A stretch of 64,000 nucleotides of DNA, from the NCBI RefSeq assembly GCF_000316035.1, contig NZ_ANHX01000086.1, positions 113,968 to 177,967 on the forward strand, in the 5' to 3' direction. Source of the stretch: Paenibacillus sp. PAMC 26794. Lineage in GTDB: Bacteria > Bacillota > Bacilli > Paenibacillales > Paenibacillaceae. The position numbers were made by a program, and so were the translations under genes. The notes beneath the pieces are model-generated. The model was not told the origin of the DNA. It saw nothing but the letters and a program-made list of their open reading frames with translations, and ran no database searches. The stretch's first letter is position 1; each line of letters opens with the position of its first letter. Of the stretch, positions 33,988 to 42,362 are shown piece by piece.

Positions 33988-35676
33988 ATGGCAAGTTCCA
34001 AAATGAAGATTGCACTGGCACCAGTGCTTGCAATGTCTTTACTCGCAGGTTGCGGTGGAGGAAGCGGCAGTGATACGTCGTTCAAGGATACAAGCGCAGA
34101 GACAACTCCACTTACTTTTGATTTCTTCAGCGTTGACCCCAGTCCGAACTGGAATGGCATGAAGGATGAAGTAGGTAAAGTCCTTACGGAAAAAACAGGG
34201 ATAACCCTTAACGGTGAGTTTGCCGTTAGTGGTGGTCAAGATAAAATATCCTTAATGGCGGCGAGCGGAGACTATCCGGATATCGTGTCACCCAAAGGAG
34301 AACTTAGCAAACTGGTGGATGCCGGGGCAATGCTCGATCTGACAGATCTGATCGACCAATATGCTCCCAATCTGAAGAAGCTGTATGGTAATTACATGGA
34401 CCGGTTGAAATACAGTAATGAAGATCAGGCTATTTATGTGCTGCCAACGTATTATGCGGTAGACCAAAAGTACTTTGATGCAGGTGGCGGATTTGGTATT
34501 CAGCACCGTGTACTGAAAGAACTCGGATACCCGGAAGTAAGTACGCTTCAGGATTACAAGAATGTATTGAAGGCTTACAAAGAGAAACACCCAACGATTG
34601 ATGGTCAGCCCACCATCCCGTTAACACTGGACGCGGATGATTGGAGAATCATGATTACCGTAACGAACCCGGCCTTCCAGGCAACGGGTGCACCGGATGA
34701 TGGTGAATATTACATCGATCCAGAGACGTATGAAGCAAGTCTGCATTACAAACGTCCAGAGGAAAAAGAGTACTTCCGCTGGTTGAACCATATGTACAAT
34801 GAGGGACTGCTTGATCAGGACAGCTTCATCCAGAAAACAGACCAATACAAATCCAAAATTGCAAGTGGACGTGTTCTTGGTGTCATTGATCAGGATTGGG
34901 GTTATTCCGATGCAGAAAATGCGTTGAAATCCGCGGGCAAGACTGAAGCAACGTATTCACACTTCCCGGTAACCCTGTCCGAGGATATCAAGGATCATGC
35001 CTACCAAGACCCTGGTTTTGTATCCGGTTGGGGTGTAGGGATTACAACATCGAATCCTGACCCGGTTCGTACGATCAAATTCTTCGATTACCTGGCTTCT
35101 GAAGAAGGGCAAGTGCTGATGAACTGGGGAATTGAGGGCAAACAGTACGAAGTGAAGGACGGCAAACGTGTCATTCCTGCCGACATTCTGGATCAGAAAA
35201 CCAATAATGCAGCCGTATTCCAGAAAGAAACGGGTATTGGACTGTACACCAATATGTCCGGTCACTATGGAGACGGTGTGAAGGATTCAACGGATAACTA
35301 CTACACTACGAATTTCCCTGAACAGATCGTGGCAGCATATTCCGATGCAGAGAAAGAAACACTCAAAGCTTACGGCGCTACGACGTGGAAAGATCTGTTC
35401 CCGAATGAAGACGAGTTCCCAATCAAGCCATGGGGAGCAGCATACAATCTGCCAACACCAGGTGACTCCAACTACAACGTCATCTTCAAGAAAACACAGG
35501 ATATCATTCGGAAACGTATCCCGGAAGCTATTCTGAGTACTCCTGAACAGTTCGATGCGATCTATGACGGCATGATTGCAGAAGTGAACCAAGCAGGAGC
35601 AGAGGATATGGAGAAACAATATACAGAACTCGTTCAAAACCGTGTTCAATTGTGGAGCGGTGAAGAGGCTAAATAA
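33988..35676 (+). CDS. Extracellular sugar-binding lipoprotein 1
   Basis: This is a 562-residue solute-binding protein of the LplA/YtcQ type. The signal peptide ends in the lipobox LLAGC (Cys22), followed by a Gly/Ser linker. Conserved blocks include AASGDYPDIVSPKG, GQPTIPLTLDADDW, SGRVLGVIDQDW and YYTTNFPEQ. It lies in the permease transcript and is the most divergent of three tandem paralogues. Near residue 150 it has YVLPTYYAVDQKYF, where the other two have YTIPTNMGVDNV, so ligand preference may differ. A terminator follows. Confidence 0.93.
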   Translation: MASSKMKIALAPVLAMSLLAGCGGGSGSDTSFKDTSAETTPLTFDFFSVDPSPNWNGMKDEVGKVLTEKTGITLNGEFAVSGGQDKISLMAASGDYPDIVSPKGELSKLVDAGAMLDLTDLIDQYAPNLKKLYGNYMDRLKYSNEDQAIYVLPTYYAVDQKYFDAGGGFGIQHRVLKELGYPEVSTLQDYKNVLKAYKEKHPTIDGQPTIPLTLDADDWRIMITVTNPAFQATGAPDDGEYYIDPETYEASLHYKRPEEKEYFRWLNHMYNEGLLDQDSFIQKTDQYKSKIASGRVLGVIDQDWGYSDAENALKSAGKTEATYSHFPVTLSEDIKDHAYQDPGFVSGWGVGITTSNPDPVRTIKFFDYLASEEGQVLMNWGIEGKQYEVKDGKRVIPADILDQKTNNAAVFQKETGIGLYTNMSGHYGDGVKDSTDNYYTTNFPEQIVAAYSDAEKETLKAYGATTWKDLFPNEDEFPIKPWGAAYNLPTPGDSNYNVIFKKTQDIIRKRIPEAILSTPEQFDAIYDGMIAEVNQAGAEDMEKQYTELVQNRVQLWSGEEAK

Positions 35677-35707
35677 ACGTTTAGCCAGTCAGATTTAAAA
35701 CGAAAAA

Positions 35708-35735
35708 GAATCCAGAATATCTGGGTTCTTTTTTT
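35708..35735 (+). terminator. Intrinsic terminator after binding protein 1
   Basis: GAATCCAGA (35708-35716) pairs with TCTGGGTTC (35720-35728), followed by seven T. Confidence 0.9.
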
Positions 35736-35739
35736 ATCT

Positions 35740-35763
35740 AAAACGTTTTCTAAAAAACGTTTT
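35740..35763. promoter_or_regulatory. Two adjacent AAAACGTTTT palindromes
   Basis: Perfect copies lie at 35740-35749 and 35754-35763, 14 bp apart, about 20 bp upstream of the -35 of the next gene. The position suits an activator or an upstream repressor site. Confidence 0.55.
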
Positions 35764-35782
35764 CAATTTTAGAAATTCACTA

Positions 35783-35811
35783 TTGACAAGGGATATAGGA
35801 GCGATTATTAT
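35783..35811 (+). promoter_or_regulatory. Promoter of binding protein 2
   Basis: TTGACA (35783-35788), a 17-bp spacer and TATTAT (35806-35811). The cre TGAAAGCACTTACA (35819-35832, 13 of 14) covers the expected start, and TGAAAACGCTTCTA (35932-35945) is a second, weaker cre in the leader. Apart from these sites the 377-bp gap holds no gene. Confidence 0.82.
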
Positions 35812-35818
35812 TCAATTA

Positions 35819-35832
35819 TGAAAGCACTTACA
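35819..35832 (+). promoter_or_regulatory. cre site at the binding protein 2 transcription start
   Basis: TGAAAGCACTTACA differs from the cre consensus only at the central G (A here). It begins seven bases after the -10. Confidence 0.72.
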
Positions 35833-36053
35833 TTTGCTTGTACATCATGTGATATACACCTGAACTTCAAAGTAAACACGTACAGGAATGAAGAAGAAAT
35901 AAGGCAAGAGAAGAGCCACTTTTTGTTTTTCTGAAAACGCTTCTAATGTTATAAAACAAGAAAATTTCATTCGTTTCATCTGGTCACGGTATGTTCAGGT
36001 CAGCCTGTTATACAAATATACAGCTTCATTAATATCCATAAGGGGGATTACAC

Positions 36054-37757
36054 ATGAAGGGCAAAACACCAAAAACATTCGCAATGCTTCTGTTAGCCAG
36101 TGCTCTTGCAATTACAGCAGGATGCAGCGGCAGTGGAGGAGGAACTAACGCTTCAGAGAAACCGGTTGATTCCGGAGATACAACCAGTCCAGTGACCTTT
36201 ACATTCTTTGGTGCAGACGCGAGTCCGAACTGGAATAACATGAAGGATGCTGTCGGTCAAGAGATTACTAAGGCAACGGGAGTTACAATTGAAGCTGAGT
36301 ATGATGTGAATAATGGTGGTGACCAAAAGATTCCTTTGATGGCTGCCAGTGGTGATTACCCTGATATTATCTATCCTAAAGGCAACCTGTCTAAGCTTGT
36401 GGATGCAGGCGCGATGCTGGACCTGACCGATCTAATTGAGGAGCATGCTCCCAACTTGAAAAAAATCTATGGTGATCAGACGAACCGTCTGAAATACAGT
36501 CTTGAAGATCGAGCCATTTACACGATCCCGACTAATATGGGTGTAGATAACGTTGAGTTTGACGCTAGGGGCGGATTCGAAATTCAACAAAGAGTATTGA
36601 AAGAGCTCGGCTACCCTGAAGTAAAAACGCTTGAGGACTACGAGAACGTACTGAGAACGTATTATGAAAAACATCCAACGATTGATGGTCAACCGACTAT
36701 TCCGTTAACATTGAATGCAGATGACTGGAAAATTATGATTACGGTAACGAACCCTGCATTCCAAGCTACGGGTGGACCGGATGATGGTGAGTATTATATT
36801 AATCCTGAGACCTATGAAGCCGTTCTACACTACAAACGCCCTGAAGAAAAGGAATATTTCCGTTGGTTGAACAAAATGTACAATGAGGGTCTGCTTGACA
36901 AAGATACATTTGTTCAAAAGGATGACCAATACAAATCCAAAATTGCCAGTGGCCGTGTACTCGGTCTAATCGACCAGGAGTGGAACTATGGTGAGGCGGA
37001 GAATGCTTTGAAATCGTCTAACGGTGGCGATAAAACATATGCCCACTTCTCCGTATCCTTGAATAAGGATATTGTGGATCATACGTTCCAACCGACGGGA
37101 TTTGACGGTTATGGTATCGGAATCACAACTTCGGCCAAAGATCCGGTACGTATTATCAAATTCATGGATTGGCTTGCTTCCGATGAAGGTCAGGTCCTGA
37201 GAAACTGGGGCGTTGAAGGCCAACATTACCAAGTCGAGAATGGGAAACGCATCATTCCGGATGACGTACAAGATCGCAAAACCAATGATAACTCAGCTTT
37301 TACCAAAGAATCAGGCGTAGGCATGTATAACATATTTAGCGCCAGATACGGTGATGGTGTGAAAGATGCCACGGATAACTACTATACAACGAACTTCCCT
37401 GAACAGATTCAAGCTGGTTACACTGCCGCTGAGAAGGAAACGTTGAAAGCCTATGGTATTACAACATGGAAAGATTTCTATCCTTCCGAAGATGATCTGA
37501 AGCTAAAAGATTGGGGCGCAGCATACAACATGCCTGTACCATCTGACACGGATTACAACGTAACGTTCCAGAAAACACAGGATATCGTACGTAAACGTAT
37601 TCCAGAGGCGATCCTTGCCAAACCTGAAAACTTCGACAGCGTATACGATGGTCTTCTGGCTGAACTCGATAAAGCGGGTGCAGTGGAGATGGAGAAACAA
37701 TACACGGTTTGGATCAAAGAACGTGTAGCTCTCTGGACTGGAAAAGATGTGAAATAA
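36054..37757 (+). CDS. Extracellular sugar-binding lipoprotein 2
   Basis: This 567-residue lipoprotein has the lipobox ITAGC (Cys24). It is very similar along its whole length to the third binding protein (38077-39774) and less so to the first. It has its own promoter, cre sites and terminator, so it can be made independently of the permeases. The leader sequences of genes 2 and 3 are also alike (CCTGTTATACA about 45-50 bp before each start), which shows that the duplication included the 5' region. Confidence 0.93.
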   Translation: MKGKTPKTFAMLLLASALAITAGCSGSGGGTNASEKPVDSGDTTSPVTFTFFGADASPNWNNMKDAVGQEITKATGVTIEAEYDVNNGGDQKIPLMAASGDYPDIIYPKGNLSKLVDAGAMLDLTDLIEEHAPNLKKIYGDQTNRLKYSLEDRAIYTIPTNMGVDNVEFDARGGFEIQQRVLKELGYPEVKTLEDYENVLRTYYEKHPTIDGQPTIPLTLNADDWKIMITVTNPAFQATGGPDDGEYYINPETYEAVLHYKRPEEKEYFRWLNKMYNEGLLDKDTFVQKDDQYKSKIASGRVLGLIDQEWNYGEAENALKSSNGGDKTYAHFSVSLNKDIVDHTFQPTGFDGYGIGITTSAKDPVRIIKFMDWLASDEGQVLRNWGVEGQHYQVENGKRIIPDDVQDRKTNDNSAFTKESGVGMYNIFSARYGDGVKDATDNYYTTNFPEQIQAGYTAAEKETLKAYGITTWKDFYPSEDDLKLKDWGAAYNMPVPSDTDYNVTFQKTQDIVRKRIPEAILAKPENFDSVYDGLLAELDKAGAVEMEKQYTVWIKERVALWTGKDVK

Positions 37758-37800
37758 GCTTGAAAACCAAGCATTAAAGTTAAGGATTTTCATAGCGGAA

Positions 37801-37827
37801 AAAGCCCTTGAGAAAGGGCTTTTTTTA
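37801..37827 (+). terminator. Intrinsic terminator after binding protein 2
   Basis: AAAGCCCTT (37801-37809) pairs with AAGGGCTTT (37814-37822), followed by T. Confidence 0.9.
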
Positions 37828-37830
37828 TTG

Positions 37831-37859
37831 TTGACGTGAGGTGATGGATAGCCTATAAT
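37831..37859 (+). promoter_or_regulatory. Promoter of binding protein 3
   Basis: TTGACG (37831-37836), a 17-bp spacer and TATAAT (37854-37859). The cre TGTAAGCACTTTCA (37866-37879, 13 of 14) overlaps the start and a perfect AAAACGTTTT lies at 37903-37912. No gene lies in this 319-bp gap. Confidence 0.85.
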
Positions 37860-37865
37860 CTATCA

Positions 37866-37879
37866 TGTAAGCACTTTCA
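37866..37879 (+). promoter_or_regulatory. cre site at the binding protein 3 transcription start
   Basis: TGTAAGCACTTTCA matches the cre consensus except the central G. It begins six bases after the -10. Confidence 0.72.
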
Positions 37880-38076
37880 GTAAGCGGTTTATTTCATTTT
37901 CGAAAACGTTTTATGTCTGTTAGGAGAATCTTTCTTTTTGCAGAATTGAAACGTCAGCTTCAGTAAACACGTCGGAATGAACAATACCGAAAGCGCATTC
38001 AAAAAAAAGTGGTATCCTCAGGCCTAAAGCCTGTTATACAGATAAAACCTTCATAAATAATAGGGGGAACTAGACA

Positions 38077-39774
38077 ATGAGAGGCAAAATGAAAGGCAAT
38101 ACACCCAAGACGTTTGCAATGTTGATGCTCGCAAGTGCAATGTTGGTTACAGCTGGCTGCGGGAATTCGGGAACCAAAGAGACTTCGGAGTCCAGCGGAA
38201 CCGAACCGATCACAGTTACATTCTTCGGGGCGGATGCTAGTCCAACCTGGAACAAGATGCAAGATGCTGTTGGTAAAAAGATTACGGAGCAAACAGGTGT
38301 TACCATTGAAGCAGAGTATGATGTAAACGATGGTGGTAACCAGAAGATTGCGCTAATGGCTGCCAGTGGTGACTTTCCTGATATGATCTACCCTAAAGGT
38401 AACTTATCTAAGCTTGTGGATGCAGGCGCGATGCTGGATCTCACGGATCTGATTGAGGAGCATGCTCCCAATCTGAAAAAAATCTATGGGGAACAGATGA
38501 ACCGTTTGAAATACAGTTTGGAAGATCAAGCGATATATACGATTCCAACCAATATGGGTGTTGATAATGTTACGTTTGACGCTACAGGTGGATTTGAAAT
38601 TCAGCAAAGAGTATTGAAAGAGCTCGGATACCCTGAAGTGAAGACACTTGAGGATTACGAGAATGTACTCAGAGCTTATTATGAAAAACATCCAACCATT
38701 GATGGTCAGCCAACCATTCCATTAACATTGAATGCAGATGACTGGAAGATCATGATCACGGTAACGAATCCAGCTTTCCAGGCAACAGGTGCACCGGATG
38801 ATGGTGAATATTACATTGACCCTGAAACGTATGAAGCAAAATTGCACTACAAACGTCCAGAGGAAAGAGAATATTTCCGCTGGTTGAATAAAATGTACAA
38901 TGAAGGCCTACTGGACAAAGATGCCTTTGTTCAAAAGGATGACCAATACAAGTCCAAAATTGCCAGTGGCCGTGTCCTCGGTCTGATTGACCAAGAGTGG
39001 AACTATCAAGAAGCGGAGAACGCGCTTAAATCATCGGGCAAGGATGATGCCACATATGCTCACTTCTCTGTATCACTTAACGATGAAATTGTGGATCACA
39101 CGTTCCAACCAGCCGGATTTGACGGTTATGGCATCGGGATTACAACTTCGGCCAAAGATCCAGTGCGTATCATCAAATTCATGGATTGGCTTGCTTCCGA
39201 TGAAGGACAGGTTCTGAGAAACTGGGGTATCGAAGGTGAACATTACAACGTAGAAGATGGTAAACGCGTGATTCCAGATGACGTTCAGGACCGTAAAACG
39301 AATGACAACTCCAATTTCAGCAAGGAAACAGGAATTGGGATGTATAACGTATTTAGCGCAAGATACGGTGATGGTGTAAAAGATTCAACGGATAACTACT
39401 ACACAACAAACTTCCCTGAGCAGATTGTAGCTGGTTACACGGCTGCAGAGAAAGAAACGCTGAAAGCTTATGGTATCACGACTTGGAAAGAGTTCTATCC
39501 GGCTGAAGAAGATCTGCCAGTTAAGGATTGGGGCGCAGCATATAACATGTCCGTACCTTCCGGTACAGACTATGAGGTAACGTTCCAGAAAACGCAGGAT
39601 ATCATCCGTAAACGGATTCCGGAAGCTGTTCTGACTACACCAGCAAACTTTGATGCAACCTATGATGCTTTACTGGCTGATTTGGACAAAGCAGGTGCAG
39701 TTGAAATGGAGAAACAATTTACGGTTTGGGTTAAGGAACGTGTCTCTCTGTGGACAGGAAAAGACGTAAAATAA
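38077..39774 (+). CDS. Extracellular sugar-binding lipoprotein 3
   Basis: The 565-residue lipoprotein has the lipobox VTAGC (Cys28) and starts after AGGGGG. Its pocket-region segment (YTIPTNMGVDNV, GGFEIQQRVLKELGYPEV) is nearly identical to that of binding protein 2, so these two are the most recent duplicates. It is flanked by its own promoter and terminator. It would deliver the same or a closely related ligand to the shared permease pair. Confidence 0.93.
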   Translation: MRGKMKGNTPKTFAMLMLASAMLVTAGCGNSGTKETSESSGTEPITVTFFGADASPTWNKMQDAVGKKITEQTGVTIEAEYDVNDGGNQKIALMAASGDFPDMIYPKGNLSKLVDAGAMLDLTDLIEEHAPNLKKIYGEQMNRLKYSLEDQAIYTIPTNMGVDNVTFDATGGFEIQQRVLKELGYPEVKTLEDYENVLRAYYEKHPTIDGQPTIPLTLNADDWKIMITVTNPAFQATGAPDDGEYYIDPETYEAKLHYKRPEEREYFRWLNKMYNEGLLDKDAFVQKDDQYKSKIASGRVLGLIDQEWNYQEAENALKSSGKDDATYAHFSVSLNDEIVDHTFQPAGFDGYGIGITTSAKDPVRIIKFMDWLASDEGQVLRNWGIEGEHYNVEDGKRVIPDDVQDRKTNDNSNFSKETGIGMYNVFSARYGDGVKDSTDNYYTTNFPEQIVAGYTAAEKETLKAYGITTWKEFYPAEEDLPVKDWGAAYNMSVPSGTDYEVTFQKTQDIIRKRIPEAVLTTPANFDATYDALLADLDKAGAVEMEKQFTVWVKERVSLWTGKDVK

Positions 39775-39807
39775 TATGGATTGTCTGTGATCCATGGTTA
39801 CACAAGG

Positions 39808-39835
39808 AAAGGGCCCTATATGGGGCCTTTTTTTT
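39808..39835 (+). terminator. Intrinsic terminator after binding protein 3
   Basis: AAAGGGCCC and GGGGCCTTT pair around TATAT with one mismatch, followed by eight T. Confidence 0.82.
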
Positions 39836-39858
39836 GTAGAATGATGTGATGATTTGCA

Positions 39859-39887
39859 TTGACGCAAATTTTGAAATCACATATAAT
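39859..39887 (+). promoter_or_regulatory. Promoter of the GH95-GH1 operon
   Basis: TTGACG (39859-39864), a 17-bp spacer and TATAAT (39882-39887). The cre TGTAAGCACTTACC (39896-39909) overlaps the start and AAAACGTTTT (39911-39920) follows directly. The design matches the promoters of binding proteins 2 and 3. Confidence 0.85.
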
Positions 39888-39895
39888 TTTATTAT

Positions 39896-39909
39896 TGTAA
39901 GCACTTACC
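39896..39909 (+). promoter_or_regulatory. cre site at the GH95 transcription start
   Basis: TGTAAGCACTTACC fits the cre consensus at 12 of 14 positions and is directly followed by an AAAACGTTTT palindrome. Confidence 0.7.
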
Positions 39910-39964
39910 GAAAACGTTTTATATCATAAGAAATATACAGCTGATTTAGGAACAGGAGCTAATC

Positions 39965-42346
39965 ATGTCCCAACACAATAACCAAACTAAAATCAATCGT
40001 CTATGGTATCGACAACCGGCAAAACGCTGGGAAGAAGCATTGCCTATCGGAAACGGCCGTCTTGGAGGCATGGTGTACGGTGGCGCAGCAGATGAACGAA
40101 TTCAGCTCAATGAAGATACATTATGGTCAGGGTTTCCACGGGATACGATTCAATACAGCAGTCAGCGGTATTTGAAGCAGACGCGAGAGTTGATCATGTC
40201 TGGACAGTATGGTGAAGCTGAGGATTTGTTGAACCGTGAAATGCTTGGTCGTGATGTAGAGGCCTACCAGCCGATGGGTCATTTTCTATTGCACCATGAG
40301 GGTTTGAAGGATCTTTCATATGATGCATTTGAACGGGAGCTTGATCTGGAATCGGGTATTGCAACCACAACCTACTCATTGGAAGGAACTCAATACGTAC
40401 GTGAAATGTATTCCAGTGCTTCGGATGATCTAATGGTCTGCACATTGACTGCTGATCAGAAGGGCGCTGTGAGTGTAAGTGTTACGCTAGACAGTCCCCA
40501 TCCTTATCGCGTTGAGACTTCGGGAGATGCTCTAACCATGTTCAGTCGGTGCCCAAGTCATGTGGAGTCCAATTACTTCAGGGATCACCCGGAATCCGTC
40601 CTCTATGAAGAGGATCGGGGAACGGCTTATGCTGTCCGTGTAGCTTTTGCGGCATCTGGCGATCAGGTGAAGGTCTCCAAACTGGAAGGCAAGTTACATA
40701 TTCAGGGTGCTGATCAGGTTGTGTTTTATCTGGCAGCAGCTACGTCTTTTGAAAGTTACGATGTGTTACCTGTGAAGGATCATTTTGTATTGGAAGAGGA
40801 ATGCAAGGAGATGATCTCCAAAGCGACCAGACATGGCGCGGAAGCGCTTCGTGACCGACATATTCAGGATCATAGCGCGTTGTTTAACAGAGTCTCTATT
40901 GATTTAGGGGTATCGGCTAACGCCGAATTACCTACAGATGAGCGGCTGCAGGCTTATCAGGCAGGGCAACAAGACCCTGGATTGGAGGCACTTTATTTTC
41001 AATATGGAAGATATCTGTTAATGGCTAGTTCGCGTCCGGGCAGCCAGCCTGCCAATCTGCAGGGAATCTGGAATCATCAGGTAGAGCCGCCATGGCACAG
41101 TGATTACACGATCAACATCAACACGGAGATGAATTACTGGCCGGCAGAAGTCTGCAATCTCAGTGAATGTCATGAGCCGCTGTTCGATATGCTGACCGAT
41201 CTCAGTGATACAGGACGAAGAACGGCGCGGATTCTGTATGGAGCCCGTGGATGGACTGCCCATCATAACGTGGATATCTGGAGAACCTCTACACCGACAG
41301 GTGGAGATGCAAGCTGGGCTTTCTGGCCGATGGGTGGCGTGTGGCTGACCTCGCATCTGTGGGAGCATTACCAATTTACCGGTGATCAGCGTTTTCTTGA
41401 GGAACGCGCGTATCCCATCATGAAAGAGGCGGCGCTGTTCTGTCTCGATTGGCTGGTGGAAGGGCCCGATGGTTATCTGGTTACGATTCCATCCACTTCA
41501 CCAGAGAACAAGTTTCTCACAGATGCTGGGGAGGCACGCAGTATATCCATGGCTTCAACGATGGATATGACGTTAATTCGTGAACTGTTCAGCCGTTGTA
41601 TTGAGGCTGCGAAGCAACTGGGCATTGATCAGTCATTGGTGAGCGAGTGGGGTGAGGCTCTGGAGAAACTCTATCCATTCCGAATTGGAAGCGAAGGACA
41701 ATTGCTGGAGTGGTTTAAAGATTTTGCCGAATCTGAACCAGGGCATCGTCACGTTTCCCATCTATATGGGTTATATCCGGGGGAGCAGATCAATCGAGTG
41801 CACACACCGGAATTGGTGGAAGCAGCACGGGTATCGCTTGAACGTCGTATCTCACAAGGTGGCGGGCATACAGGATGGAGCTGTGCATGGTTGATCAATC
41901 TGTATGCACGACTGCTGGATAGCAGCCAGGCACATCAGTTTGTGCGCACGTTGCTGGCCCGATCCACACATCCGAATCTGTTTGATGACCATCCACCATT
42001 CCAGATCGATGGTAATTTTGGAGGCACGGCTGGAATCGCGGAGATGTTATTGCAGAGCCACTTGAACGAGTTACATTTACTGCCTGCACTGCCTGAACTC
42101 TGGACTCAAGGTCGTGTTGAAGGCCTTCGTGCAAGAGGTGGTTATACGGTAGCGATAACGTGGACGGACAACAAGCTTGCGTCAGCGGTTATTAAGGCAG
42201 ATCGAAATGAGTCGCTGACCCTTCGCAGTGTTTATCCACTGCGTGTGGAAGGAAACGAAGAAGCCAAGGCAGAGCTTACGCCTCAGGGCGATTATGTAAT
42301 TATTTTAACCATGACCGCAGGACAGACGATCCGCGTGTCATCATGA
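39965..42346 (+). CDS. Glycoside hydrolase family 95 (alpha-L-fucosidase family)
   Basis: The 793-residue protein begins with the GH95 N-terminal block (WYRQPAKRWEEALPIGNGRL, LNEDTLWSG). The (alpha/alpha)6 barrel has Asn384 and Asn386 (ININTEMNYW), Glu514 (STSPEN) and Asp682 (DGNFGG), the positions that carry catalysis in characterised alpha-1,2-L-fucosidases of this family (acid Glu, Asn-assisted base). No signal peptide is present, so it works on imported oligosaccharides. GH95 also includes alpha-L-galactosidases, so the sugar is not certain. It is followed 16 bp later by a GH1 gene in the same transcript. Confidence 0.92.
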   Translation: MSQHNNQTKINRLWYRQPAKRWEEALPIGNGRLGGMVYGGAADERIQLNEDTLWSGFPRDTIQYSSQRYLKQTRELIMSGQYGEAEDLLNREMLGRDVEAYQPMGHFLLHHEGLKDLSYDAFERELDLESGIATTTYSLEGTQYVREMYSSASDDLMVCTLTADQKGAVSVSVTLDSPHPYRVETSGDALTMFSRCPSHVESNYFRDHPESVLYEEDRGTAYAVRVAFAASGDQVKVSKLEGKLHIQGADQVVFYLAAATSFESYDVLPVKDHFVLEEECKEMISKATRHGAEALRDRHIQDHSALFNRVSIDLGVSANAELPTDERLQAYQAGQQDPGLEALYFQYGRYLLMASSRPGSQPANLQGIWNHQVEPPWHSDYTININTEMNYWPAEVCNLSECHEPLFDMLTDLSDTGRRTARILYGARGWTAHHNVDIWRTSTPTGGDASWAFWPMGGVWLTSHLWEHYQFTGDQRFLEERAYPIMKEAALFCLDWLVEGPDGYLVTIPSTSPENKFLTDAGEARSISMASTMDMTLIRELFSRCIEAAKQLGIDQSLVSEWGEALEKLYPFRIGSEGQLLEWFKDFAESEPGHRHVSHLYGLYPGEQINRVHTPELVEAARVSLERRISQGGGHTGWSCAWLINLYARLLDSSQAHQFVRTLLARSTHPNLFDDHPPFQIDGNFGGTAGIAEMLLQSHLNELHLLPALPELWTQGRVEGLRARGGYTVAITWTDNKLASAVIKADRNESLTLRSVYPLRVEGNEEAKAELTPQGDYVIILTMTAGQTIRVSS

Positions 42347-42362
42347 GACGGAGGAGCCAACC

